Part shown: piece by piece, positions 52,399 through 63,325 of the stretch
Layout: each line of letters begins with the position of its first letter
How positions within the stretch are numbered: position 1 is the stretch's first letter
NCBI GenBank assembly: GCA_003049465.1
Contig: PYSS01000059.1
Location: 170,601 to 234,600 of the forward strand
DNA from: Magnaporthiopsis rhizophila
Taxonomy: Eukaryota; Ascomycota; Sordariomycetes; Magnaporthales; Magnaporthaceae
Reading direction: 5' to 3'
Length of the DNA stretch: 64,000 nucleotides
The notes under the pieces: generated by a model
Seen by the model: only the letters and a program-made list of their open reading frames with translations
Database searches by the model: none
What the model was told of the DNA's origin: nothing
Program-made: the position numbers and the translations under genes

Positions 52399-53718
52399 TT
52401 ACCCCCCGTCCACCCCCCGGCCTTCTAACCACCCTAGCAACGCCGCCCGCGTCCGCCTCACCACCACATGGACCTCTTCCACCGAAGCCACGACACCGTC
52501 AGCTCGCTCCCCGGCCGCGGCAACCAGCTCCAGCGCCTCCTTCGAGTCCCCTTTATCCATCGCCACGCGCGCCTGGGCCGCTAGCCTCGCCACCTCATCA
52601 GCGCCTTTCGCGGTCGCAAACACCATGTCGGCAGAACTCGAAGAAGAGGAAGACGCAGATTCGTCCCCAATCAGCCTAGCCACAGCAGCCGCCGCCGCCG
52701 CCGTCTGACCCTGCGAGCGCGCACCCGGCCCGCCGCGCGGGCCCGCAGCGTCCCCAGGGTCCGACGACCCGTCCAGCAGCACAGCGTCCAGCAGCCGCTC
52801 TTCGTACGCCCTCGCCGCCGCGGCGTGCTCGCGGGCGGCGGCAACGGCCAGGTTGGCGGCCGACACGTGCCCGTCGACCTGGTCGGTCACAGCGCGGCGT
52901 CGGGCGTGGTACGCGCGGCACACGTAGATGACGGCGGCGGCGGCGGCCCAGACGGCGGCGAGCGCTGCGAAGGGCGCGAGGGACGGCGACAGCGCAAGCA
53001 CGACGGCGTACAGCCAGCGGTCGAGCACAAGTCGGTAGAGGCAGGCGATGCGGGTTGAGTACTCGAGGTAGCAGAAGCGGATCGGACCCGAGAGCCGGGT
53101 TGTCGAGGCGACGACGGCGATGGCGGCTATTCCTCCCGCCGCGACGGCAACGCAAAGCGCTGCTGATGGGATGGGGATGGGGAGGGGGGCGTCGTAGTGG
53201 TCGTGACTAGTCAGGGAGACGAGGTAGAGCAGGACGCCGACTGGGTGTGGTTAGGACACTGCTCGCCCTCCCGGGACACGCCGCGGCGACAAAGCTTACC
53301 CTGCAAACAAGCCCGGGCGCCTTTATAAACAGCCGAAAGCCCCGGAAAGAGCTCCTCGAGCACCAGCCATGGCCGAATCCCGGGTTCGCCACTGTCAGTT
53401 TCGGTTTTGCCCGAGGGTATAGCAAACGCCCCTAAAAGAAGCGCCGCGGTTCCGAGGACAGCCGGCGCGGGGAGCGCAGGGGAGGCTACCAGGCCGGCCA
53501 AGCTGGGCAGGGCGCGGAGGGGGTTAAACATCAAAGTTAGGAAGATGAGAGCTATGACATTCATGATATCCCGGGTGAGCTGCTGGACAGCCTGACAAGC
53601 CGGATGAGGTCAACGACGACGACGACGACGGCGACTTACATTTGATATGCGGCTCAACGAACTTCGGGAGTAGCTGGACTGCGGGAAGCAGGTCGTGTCC
53701 GGAACTTGGAGTTGCCAT
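52399..53718 (-). CDS. Multi-span membrane protein with helical C-terminal tail (gene island between transposons)
   Basis: Hypothetical integral membrane protein of 390 residues. Three exons, 53718-53640, 53551-53300 and 53240-52399; donors GTAAGT and GTAAGC, acceptors CATAG and CCCAG, all in phase. The first 26 residues (MATPSSGHDLLPAVQLLPKF) lead into SLIFLTLMFNPLRALPSLAG, then a hydrophobic LGTAALLLGAFAIP, a short VGVLLYLVSL, an ALCVAVAAGGIAAIAVV span, and a long WLYAVVLALSPSLAPFAALA pair. The tail (residues about 245-390) is Ala-rich and helical with a Ser run. No family name recognised. GC content and codon use match the left-hand gene region and contrast sharply with the AT-rich flanks, and there are no RIP-like stops, so it is probably functional. 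Confidence 0.8.
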
Positions 53719-54369
53719 GTCTGAGAGCTGAAGAGGATGGGCTGGGCAATGTGAGCTAGCTAGGTAAAGGTTGGGGATCACTCTCGCTGAAGCCCTTGGC
53801 TTTTCTTCCCGGCCGAGAAAGAAATCAAAAGACCCGATCATCATTCCCATATTCCTTGGTCAGGCCCCTACGTTAATGCTCCCTCGTTGGGTCGGGCTGC
53901 AACAAAGCATCGAAGTGCAGCCGACAGATGTGCCCTTCACTTGGGCTTGAAGCCGATGCATGTCAGACATCCTCCGAGCCCCTACTTGCTTGGCAGCGGT
54001 GTACGGTTAATTTTCCATTGGCGGTTGGCAACGCTCCGCTCCCCTTCGATGTGACCCCTCTTTACATCTTCCCCTCTCGCGCGTTGGATGGATGGACGCC
54101 ATCCGAAAAGTGAGGCTGCCTAAGCGCCCTCGCGCGTCGAATGAATGGACGCCATGCGAAAAGTGAAGCCGCCTAGCGTGTGTTATTAACGCGTTCTCGT
54201 CTCGGTATCCTCCCGATACAAGTCCTGCTTACGCGTCGATATAGGTGCCTGATGTTGATTACATTAACAAACGAGAGCAAGGAATTCACATACCTGCCAT
54301 GCTTTGCTTGTTGTCGATTCTCGCCTGTTGCATACTACTCAACCCCGATCCCTCTCTCCCATGCGTCCC
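53719..54369. other. Spacer with a 53-bp tandem duplication
   Basis: Upstream region of the island membrane gene. No coding frame supported. Contains the repeat at 54072-54178 listed separately. Confidence 0.4.
54072..54178. repeat. Two tandem copies of a ~53-bp unit
   Basis: Copy 1 (about 54072-54126) and copy 2 (about 54127-54178) share CCTCGCGCGT, then GATGGACGCCAT or AATGGACGCCAT, CGAAAAGTGA and GCCTA-AGCG with a few substitutions. Confidence 0.8.
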
Positions 54370-54789
54370 TCAGCACCTACAGCATGGGCGGCAGCAGTAG
54401 CCCCCACTAACAACCATCTGTACCGGTCTCGAACGCAGCCCCTCAACTTCCAATTCCAGCTCCTCAACCTTATCCCTCTCTCGCCGGTATTTTTTCCCCA
54501 GCTCCTCTGCCGTATCCCACTCTCGCTGGTATTCTTTCTTCAGCTTCTTGTAGCCCCTTCTCCATTCGGACACCTTTTCGACCGCTTTATCCACAATCTT
54601 TTTCACCTTCTTTTTTAATGTCTTTACTTTCGTTCGCAGCGCGTTGTTTTTACCCCGGAGCTTGCGAATGTCCTCTTCCAGCTTGGTTATATCTCCTTGC
54701 AACTTGATGTTTTCCCGGTTCAACCTGTCCTTATCATTTTGCAGGCTGCGGTTCTGCTTCTTGCAGTTGTTGATGTCATCGCGGTTATA
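54370..54789 (-). pseudogene. 3' remnant of a coiled-coil protein gene
   Basis: Minus-strand frame with near-perfect heptads: NRENIKLQGDITKLEEDIRK, then LRTKVKTLKKKVKKIVDKAV and KLKKEYQREWDTAEELGKKY. It ends in a Cys-rich tail (GGYCCRPCCRC, stop near 54370). Upstream the frame reads back through CKKQNRSLQNDKDRLN to about 54789, has no ATG, and meets a stop shortly before a pogo-type terminus at 54816. It therefore looks like the C-terminal part of a gene whose 5' part was displaced. Alternatively it is a short gene with a non-visible first exon. Confidence 0.5.
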
Positions 54790-54815
54790 ATCTTAAAACA
54801 ATTGCCTGTTAACCA

Positions 54816-54862
54816 AGTCAGTGCACCCCCTGTCGGCCACCCCCCCCGACGGCCACCTGGCC
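54816..54862. repeat. Pogo-type terminal repeat, partner end not found
   Basis: AGTCAGTGCACCCCCTGTCG with a second GACGGCCACC repeat just inside. It closely matches the terminus of the 43095 element in layout (two CTGTCGG/GACGG direct repeats) but differs in sequence (GGCCAC instead of GGGTCAC). It points right into AT-rich DNA. I could not find the opposite end in the window. Confidence 0.65.
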
Positions 54863-56135
54863 AAAGCCTATTATATTACTAACCCCGGTATATTCAATTA
54901 CAAATATTTACTTTTATTTAACCAACCATAATGCAAAAATGTACGGATTTTTGATCAGATTTTTCCGCTTTTTTAGATGCATTTTTATTCACCTTTATAG
55001 TTTTACCTTTTGCCTGTGCAATTTGGCATATATTTACAAAAGCCTGGTTCGGGTTTGGCATAATCCTTTTTTTTTGCAAGGGTGTTGCGCTTTTAATTTG
55101 GCTTTTAACTGCCTGATTTTTTGCTAAGCCGTAATTAATTTAAATTTATACATTTTATACCCTTTTTGAACCTTTTGGAAAAAAAATTATACTGTGGGAT
55201 TTTGCAAGGTCCGGTTTTAAGAAATATTAATTTGGGTAATTAGGTTTTGGTTTTATTTGAAAATTTTCCAATGAATTTGGGACAGCCGAAAAAGGATTTT
55301 TAAATTTTTTTGGCCTTATTATTTTTAATAAATTATTAAATTGCGAATCGCCGGCCGTTTGGTTAAAATTTTTAAATAAAAGCCGGTTTATAAATGGTTT
55401 AAGCAAATTATATGGCCAAAAATTTATTATTTGCTATTTTAATACAATTATATAAAAAATAAAAGTTTTAATATATATATAAATATAAAGTATTAAAAAT
55501 TGGCGCTTTTTTATTATTATAAAATAAATAAATAAAGTTTGGAACATTAATTTTTGGCGGTAAATATATTTAAAAAGGCTAAAAATAAATAAATCCAAAA
55601 GTTATAAAATATGGGAGGTATAAATAGGCAAATATAATAAATAAATATTATTTTGCAGGTAAAAAAATATAATTTTTTGGTTATATAGGATTTATAATTA
55701 TTTAATATTAGAAAATATAATGTAAGGGTAAAAGGTTGGATATTTGGAAGGAAAACCTTTTATAATTATTTGATTTTAGTATTATTAATAATTTATCCGT
55801 TATTTATTATAATAAATTTTTAGCTTTTAAAAGGGCCTAAATTTTTCGGAAATCATTATTTCTGTATACTTTTTTTTTTAAATATAATAAATGGAAAAAA
55901 AATAATTTTTATAACCGAGATATACTTGATAAAAAAAATCCAAATACAGGTTTCGGGCTTTTTTTTTGCAAAAACCGGGCTTTTATAAAGCTTAAAATGA
56001 GCCCGTTATTTATTTTGCCTTTTTATAAACCCCTTTTATTAATATTATACGCATTTTCCGGTTTTATTTGGGTAATTTCCAAAATTTATAAATATATTTA
56101 TTATTTTTTCATTATAATAATAATAATATTTTCAA
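54863..56135. other. AT-rich decayed DNA, unidentified
   Basis: Very AT-rich, full of stops in all frames. Probably the body of the element starting at 54816 or of an older repeat. No domain readable. Confidence 0.4.
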
Positions 56136-56137
56136 TA

Positions 56138-57998
56138 ACGTAATTCACCAGTAAATGGATCAAACCAGCAAATGGATTACCGACACCCGACCTTCGGTCA
56201 ACCGATGCGCATACTAACCCAATAATGCCAGAAATCCATTTAAATTACTCAAAGCTGTATATATCGAACATTTCTACTTTTTTCTGGCAAATGCGCGCAT
56301 TATATCCGGTTTTGCCGCAAGTGCCACATTGCCGATAAATCATTATTGCCCTTATTTTTTGACCCTTATAATTGTGCATTTTTTATTATAACTGCCTATC
56401 CAGCTTTTTCTGGTTTAAAGTATTTCGTACCTTTTTGATAATATATAACCCTTTTTGTCGGATATGTGTTTTTTTGGCCCTCCGGCGTTTGTTTAGCGCC
56501 GCGTTCGCCTTTTGTAACCTAAAGCACTTTTTTTTTTAAAAGATTAACCCGATGTATAATAATCCTGGCCCTTTTTATTAACTGGTTTATAACCGCCAAT
56601 ATTGGTATCAAAAAGCTGCTTTAATAATTGGAGATCCGAATTTTGATATATTCGGATTGCAAAATTATATCCCTAACTGTTTGGGGCATTTTAGATATCC
56701 AAGGTTCGATATTATTTAAGGGCTTTTTTCGGGGAGTTGAAATTTGTAATTTTATACTTAGCTTTTTTAAAACCGAATCCGGATTAAAAAAAGCAAAACC
56801 AGCCTTTTAAAAACCTTTTTGGATATTTTTTTCGATTATAAAGTTAAAAAATACCGTTTTAAAACCCGAAAGGAATTTGATTTTAGTTATATGGCTAATA
56901 TATAACCTTATTAGGTTTTTGATTTATCAATTGTATGTTTTTTTAATAGGTTAAAATATTTAATGTTAAGCGGTTGAAAAAAATAAAATAAATGCGGAGG
57001 TATACAAAATATAATAATGTTATATTCCTGGCAATAAAGCTCGAAATTTGTCGAATAATAATTTTTATATTTATCCAGCATTAATAAATAATAGGGGCTT
57101 TTTGTGCATAATATAATATATTTATCAAAATACCAAATTTATTTTAGGCTAAGCTTATTTATAATTTATTTGTTAAAATTTATTATAATAATCCAATTAT
57201 ATAAAAGGTTAATTTTTAAATACCAATTAGCCAAATAATATTATTTTTTAATAATAATAATAAAAAAAATTACCCAGCTGCAATTATTAATTTTTTAAAT
57301 AATTATAACCCATTTCCGATTATTAAGCTAAACCAGCTTTGCTTTATTACGGTTTTCCAATATTATAATAATTATAATAACAATAATTATGCTTATAAAA
57401 AGCCAGTTTTGTCAAAATTATAAATATTATTATTTTAAATGCCATATTTGGCTATAATATTCCGTACAAAATTAAACCAGGCAAAAATAAGCTTAGAATT
57501 TTTGCATTTGGCCTTTTAATAATTATATTTTCGAATCCAGCGCATACCAAGTTTCGGGCGGCGCTTAACAAACCTTGTAATCCAGTTAATCCTAATAATA
57601 CCCGTATTATGTTTGGCAAATAATCGGTTGGTTATATTTTTAACACCAGAAGGCCGGGAAGGGAATGCGCAGGAATTTAGCTTAAATATATATTTAACAA
57701 GCGCCTTTTTTTCGGAATCCGTTAATTTCCGTAATTTGGGCATAATATTGCATCGAGCAGGTTGGCCGTTTTTTTGCCGGGCAAAAGTAGAATAATTAAC
57801 TGTATAAATTTTGGCAGCACTCCGGATGCTTAATTTTGGATCCAAATTAATGGTTTAAAGGGCCAAAATGATCCTGCTTTTATTATTTGTGTTTGTTATT
57901 ATTCGTTATGGAAATTTTCGTGGATAAAGTTTAATTGATGCGTGGATGTATATCGGTGATCCATTTGCTGGTTTAATCCACTCACTGGTGAACCACGT
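56138..57998 (-). mobile_element. Pogo-type DNA transposon A (1861 bp)
   Basis: Terminal inverted repeats: left ACGTAATTCACCAGTAAATG, right (reverse complement) ACGTGGTTCACCAGTGAGTG, both continuing with AAACCAGCAAATGGAT. Flanked by TA at 56136-56137 and 57999-58000. Carries a decayed transposase on the minus strand. Confidence 0.9.
56200..57905 (-). pseudogene. Pogo transposase remnant A with C-terminal zinc-knuckle
   Basis: The Psq-type N-terminus reads LDPKLSIRSAAKIYTVNYST. The CENP-B-like part reads KLRKLTDSEKKALVKYIFKL and NWITRFVKRRPKLGMRWIRK. Near 57450 IYNFDKTGF is the D-E-T-G-F catalytic region with Glu changed to Lys. The C-terminal part near 56320 reads CGTCGKTGYNARIC, a CX2CX4HX4C knuckle with His changed to Tyr. 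TAA stops sit where CAA codons are expected. These are G-to-A/C-to-T changes throughout. Confidence 0.85.
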
Positions 57999-58000
57999 TA

Positions 58001-58102
58001 TATATAAGTTTTATATGCCGCATTCTTCTGGTACAAATTTTGGATATCGGCCTAAAAAACCGCGTATCCAGTGCTTTTTTAAAAGCTGGAAATTTTCCTA
58101 TT
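58001..58102. other. Short AT-rich segment between pogo A and the gypsy LTR
   Basis: About 100 bp; origin not identified. Confidence 0.4.
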
Positions 58103-58598
58103 TGTTACGACCGCGCTACGCCCGGAGGGGACAGGAGGGCTGGGGCTAACCCCCAGCGCTGTGCCTTAACCCCGCGGCGGGGCAGCGCGGTAAATTACGT
58201 GGTTTCAGGAGGATTTTTGGATCTGTTGGCAAGGATAATAGATCCACAGATCCAAAGGAGGATCTTTGGATCTGTTAGTAAGGATAACAAATCTATAGAT
58301 CCAAAGAAGGATCCCTGGATTTGTTGGTAAAAACAACAGATCCACAGATCCAAGGAATTTAGTAAGGAAGTGTCCGATTATAAAAAGGACGGATTTTCCA
58401 GGTACTAAGGTAGCTTTAACTAAGGTTTTGGTATTAGTTAACCTAAGTTAGTTTCAAGGCATTTTTTTGGGCAAATAATAACAGATAATATTCCTATCAG
58501 ACCCCAAACCCTGTGCAAGGCGATTTTGCAAGACCAGTACTGTTTAATACCGCCTTTAGGTGCCTTATCTTAGGAGCAAAAAGCTTATAATTATAATA
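58103..58598 (+). repeat. Related gypsy LTR (496 bp) with internal 3 x 49-bp repeat
   Basis: Starts TGTTACGACC. Shares GGGCTGGGGCTAACCCCCAG, then TTTGGTATTAGTTAA-CTAAG and TTTTTTGGGCAAATAA with the complete element's LTR in reverse orientation. Where that LTR carries a doubled CTATATCTG motif, this one carries three 49-bp units. Confidence 0.8.
58208..58354. repeat. Three exact-length 49-bp tandem repeats with internal dyad
   Basis: Units at 58208-58256, 58257-58305 and 58306-58354. Each has the form GGAGGAT-TTGGATCTGTTGG-AAGGATAA-AGATC-ACAGATCCAAA, with TTGGATCTGT facing ACAGATCCAA, so each unit can fold as a hairpin. Confidence 0.9.
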
Positions 58599-58813
58599 TT
58601 ATAACTGATCCTGTTTAGTATTTATCGGAGGTATAAATAATAAATAATTATGTTAATTGCAGCTAAAAAAAGTTGAGATTATTATTATCGATGGTAAGGA
58701 TTATAATAATTTTGTTACCGTTTTGAAAATTTTTATCGAAAAGTTTGAGAAGTTTAAAAAACAGCCCAAAATTATTCCTATTTATAAGTTTCCCACCCCG
58801 GATAAATACGATA

Positions 58814-60674
58814 ACGTGGTTGATAAGCGAGTGCCACAGATAAGCGAGTGCCACACCAGACGCGTCCATGCGTCAATTGAACTTTATCCACGAATATTTT
58901 CATAATAAACAATGGTAAACAAAAGCAACGAAAGCCGAGTTATCCTAGCCTTTCAGGCCATTGTATCGGATTCAAAATTAAATATCCGGAATGCCGCCAA
59001 ACTGTTCGAGATCGATTTTTCCATTTTCGCCCGCCGAAAGCGCGGCTAACCTGCTCGATGCGATTGTATCCCCAAATTACGAAAATTAACGGAATCCAAA
59101 AAAAAGGCGCTTGTTAAGCATATATTCGAGCTAAATTTTTGCGCATTTCCTTCCTGGCCTTCTGGTGTTAAAAATATGGCCAACCGATTGTTTGCCGAAC
59201 GTAATACAGGTATTATTAGCAAATATTGGGTTAAAAATTTCGTTAAATATTGCGCAAAGCTTGGTATGCGCTGGATTCGAAAATATAATTATTAAAGGGC
59301 CAAATACGAAAATTCCAAATTTATTTTTGCCTGGTTCAATTTTATGCGGAATATTATGGCTAAATATAGCATTTTGGATAATAATATTTATAATTTTAAC
59401 GAAACCGGCTTTTTTATAAGCATGATCGCTGCTATTATGATTATTATAACGTTAGAAGGCTGTAATAAAACAAAGCTGGCCCAGCCTGGCAACCGAAAAT
59501 AGGCTATAATCATCCAGGGAATTAATTATTACGGTTGGGCAATCCCCCCTTTTATTATTATTAAAAAATAATACCACCTGGCCAATTAATACTCGGAAAC
59601 CGGCCTTTTACGCGATTGGATTATTTTAATAAATATTAACAGATAAATTACGAATAAGCTCGGCCTGAAATGGATTTAGCATTTTGATAAATATACTGTA
59701 TCGCGCATAAAAGACAGCTATCGTTTATTAATGCTGGACGGCCACAAAAATTACCACTCGACAGATTTCGAGTTTTATTGCCAGAAATATAATATTATTA
59801 TGCTTTGTATATTTTTGTATTCGTTTTATTTCTTTTAACCGCTTAATATTGGGTGTTTCGGCCCGCTAAAAAAGGCGTACGGTCGAAAAATCGAAAATTT
59901 GATAAGGTTATACATTAGTTACATAATTAAAATTAAGTTCCTTTCGGCGTTTAAAGCGGCATTTTTTAATTTTATAACTGAGCAAAATATCCGAAAAGGT
60001 TTTCGAAAAACTAAATTTGCTTTTTTCAATCCGGATTCGGTTTTGGAAAAGCTGGATGTAAAATTACGGATTTTAACTTTCCTAAGGATATTTTTGAATA
60101 ATCCCGAACCTTGGATTTCCAAAACACCCCGGACAGCCAGGAAAGCAATTTTGCAATCCGAATATATCAAAAGTTAAATTTCCAATCACCGGAGCAATTT
60201 TTCGATATTTATGCTAGCAGCTGTGGACCAGCTTGCAAAAAGGACAAGTTCGATAATATATTAAATAGCCCTTTTTAAGGCCGAAATTGCTTTGTTACGC
60301 AAAACGAACAAAGTATTAAATAAATGCCGGAGGGCCAAAAAAATACGTGTTTAATAAGGAGGGTTACATATTATTAAAGAAATACGAAATGCTTTGGACC
60401 AGGAAAAGCTGAATGGATAGCTATAGCAAGAAATGCGCAGTTAAAAGGGTTAAAAAAGGAGGGCAATAACAATTTATCGGCAATGTGGCACCTGCAGCAA
60501 AACCGGACACAATGCGCGTATTTGTCAGAAGGAAATAAAAATGTCCGATATATACAGTTCCGAGTAGTTTGAATGGATTCCTGGTGTTATTGGGTTGGTA
60601 TGCGCATCGATTGACCGGAGGTTGGGTGTGGGTGTGGCACTCGCTTATCTGTGGCACTCGCTTATTAACCACGT
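58814..60674 (+). mobile_element. Pogo-type DNA transposon B (1861 bp), nested in gypsy gag
   Basis: Terminal inverted repeats: left ACGTGGTTGATAAGCGAGTG, right (reverse complement) ACGTGGTTAATAAGCGAGTG. Inside each end the unit ATAAGCGAGTGCCACA occurs twice in tandem. Flanked by TA at 58812-58813 and 60675-60676. Same length as element A. Confidence 0.92.
58912..60672 (+). pseudogene. Pogo transposase remnant B with C-terminal zinc-knuckle
   Basis: ATG at 58912. Reads SRVILAFQAIVSDSKLNIRN, then KLRKLTESKKKALVKHIFEL and CAFPSWPSGVKNMANRLFAE, parallel to remnant A. IYNFNETGF near 59390 is the D-E-T-G-F region with Asp changed to Asn. Near 60480 the knuckle CGTCSKTGHNARIC is intact. Many TAA/TAG stops. 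The C-terminus runs into the right terminal repeat. Confidence 0.87.
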
Positions 60675-61310
60675 TAAAAAAAAGGCAAATTTAAAACCTT
60701 CCTTATAAAATGCAAAAGTTATTTCAAGTTTTACCAGGACAGTTTTCAGAACGATTATTAAAAAATGGCTTATGCTGCTATTTGCCTCGATAATAAAGTT
60801 AAGGATTGGTTTGAGCCTGTATAAGCCGATTATTTTAAAAAGAAATAATAAATTAAGCAAATTTATTAAGCTAATATTTGCGGATTTTGATAAGTTTGGC
60901 GAAAAAGTTGCTAAGGTGTTCGGGCAGGTGGATAAAAAATAAGTGGCCGAAAAAAAGTTATTTTAGCTGCGATAAAAAGGATTAATATTTATTTATACAG
61001 CCAAATTTTAGTAATTTATTAATAAATTTAACTGGACGGAAAATACCAAAATATTTTAGTTTTATTAAAAATTAAAAAATAATATAAAAGATAAGCTGGC
61101 CAAAAAAAAGGCCTAAAGATTTTGTTGATTATGTTACGAAAAGCATTTGTATTAGTAACAGGTTATATAAATAACGCTTAAAAAAAAGGTTTAATAACCC
61201 TAGCCAGCATAATAAAATAACAAAATAAACCAAACAAAAGCCAAATAATAATAATCCATTATGCACGGAACGCATTCAAAATTTATAGATTTGTTTGCAA
61301 GAATTATACA

Positions 61311-63320
61311 CTTTTAATAAACGCAAAATCGCTACCTGCCCCTTCAAGTTTGGCGCCCATCCCAATCGGGTATAGCGCCTTCCCCAAACAATGCGCCGTG
61401 CTTTCGACGTTTCGGGCCGCGATATAAATAGAGCTTCAGTCCCCCAAAGTCCCCTCGTTGTACTTTTGATTTTATATCCTCATTTTTTCCGCCCACTTTT
61501 CACCAGGCCATAATATTTGTCGCGCTTTGGCCACGATCCTGGTTTTTGTTTATTTGGGCCTGGATACCGCCCTTTTTTGTCCCTCCTTTTTTTAGGCTTT
61601 AGCTTTAAATTACGTCGTATTTTGCAATTATTGCGCCTTTTTTTCCCCCCTTTTTTTATTATCCAGTTACCAATTTTCCCATTTGCTTTAATTTCGAACG
61701 CAATTTTACCCACTGGATATTTCCGATTTCTATTAATATTAAACGATCAAAAATCTGCCTTTTTTTCGTATTAAACGTGCAATTTTATCCGCCCGGCCTT
61801 TGCCCGCCATCCTTTACTTTTTTTTTTATCCATAAAGCCTTCCAGCCTTTGGTATTTCCGAAGGATCCTTGGAGCAATTCGTAAGCTGACCTATCCCGAC
61901 CAGTTACAAAAATACCGCAAGCATTGCCGATAATGCCAAAATTTTGGGATGCTTTTTTTTTTCCTATATTTTATCCTGGGAAGGCCTTTTTTTATAACCT
62001 TATGGCTTATTTTCGTGATTAAACCGATTAGTACGGCCGTAACGGAATATACAAAAGGGCAGGTTATGCGGAAGGCAAGGGCAAAACCTGCTTTTGATGG
62101 CTCCCATGCTTGAAATTCACGGGTAATAAATTAAGCTTTTGCAAACGGGGTGATAACCCCGGCAAAGAAATTAATAAAAAAAGCAGGGGATCCGGAGGCA
62201 ATACCGCATATTGCCCTCGGCCATTTACAAATTATGCCAAAGGAGGCTGATTAATATTTAATAATAAATTTGCACCCCTAATGCAATTTGGGCGGTGGCA
62301 AAATAAATACAAATCCTGGAAAGGAGTTGGTGGGATAAAGTAACGGTGCTTGTGAAACCTTTCCCGTACCGGTCAGGTTTTGCACTGCTATTAGTATGTA
62401 TCGAGCAGTATAAAAAAGGAAAATAGGGCAAGCCCGTTTAGGAGGCGGAGCAAAGCGCAAAAAAAAAATAACAAGTTTGTATTATATTGTTGGGTTATTT
62501 TGGGCAGTTTCCGGAAATGCTGTGGATAATTTTGTATGGTTAGATTAGGAATTTGATTTGTAATAATAATAATATTTTGCAGGGCCACCTTTTTTAGCTA
62601 TTTTATTCCCGTATCGGCAGTTGTATAATTGGCAGAAATATAAGGAATTATTAAATTAACGCTTTTTTATTTATTGCAATAATGCCAAAAACAGCAGGTT
62701 ATATATTATCGGAAATTAATAAAATTTATAAATAATAGGGTTGCGGATGGCTAGTATAAGCTGTTATTTGTATTTTGTTTGCCGGTGCTGTAATTAATTT
62801 TATATTTTTTGCATATATATATATATATATATATTTTATTTTTCCGGTATTCCCAAATTTAAAATTATTAGCCTGCAGTGCAGTTATATCTTAATTATTT
62901 TCCCAAAACCTTTTGCATTTATTAAATTTAAATTTTTTTTTAATATTTATTGCACAATAAATTATTAGTTTTTTTATAACCCTAAAATTGTATCTAATTA
63001 AATATTTAATAACCAAAATCCTCGAGTTTAATATAGGCAGCTTTTTATACCAACCGCCGAAAATTTAAATTTATTATAATAATTTATATATAATTTTTTA
63101 TACGATATTAGCTTATATTTCAAAGCAAATGCAATTAAAATTCCCAGCAATAGCAATTTTGATAATAAAAATGGCCAATCCGACGATTTTTTTATACCAA
63201 TTAAAAAAATTTTCCCTACCGGATATAATTGCAGCAGCATTGCCGGTGTAGGTATATATATAATTTTTTATTTATCCGTGGGCGAATTATTATATTAATA
63301 CGCCCGGGTAGGCAAAAATT
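61311..63320. other. AT-rich decayed DNA, unidentified
   Basis: Mostly stop-filled. A somewhat GC-richer patch at 61340-61450 and another at 62030-62250 contain no recognisable protein. An (AT)n run sits at about 62813-62832. Probably older transposon DNA. Confidence 0.4.
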
Positions 63321-63325
63321 CCAAT

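Larger units (their letters stand above)
58103..61310 (+). mobile_element. Second, truncated copy of the gypsy family (5' LTR and gag), invaded by pogo B
   Basis: A 5' LTR (58103-58598) is followed by a leader and gag-like coding (58657-58811, resuming at 60677). The gag resumption contains NKFNWTENTKIF, NNIKDKLAKK and NPSQHNKITK, which mirror the gag of the complete element on the other strand. Excising pogo B with one TA reconnects the gag frame across 58811/60677. Pol and the 3' LTR are missing. The right boundary (about 61310) is approximate. Confidence 0.75.

Noticed and set aside
58208..58354. CRISPR-like array
   Set aside because: The units are contiguous 49-bp tandem repeats without spacers, within an LTR, in a eukaryotic genome.
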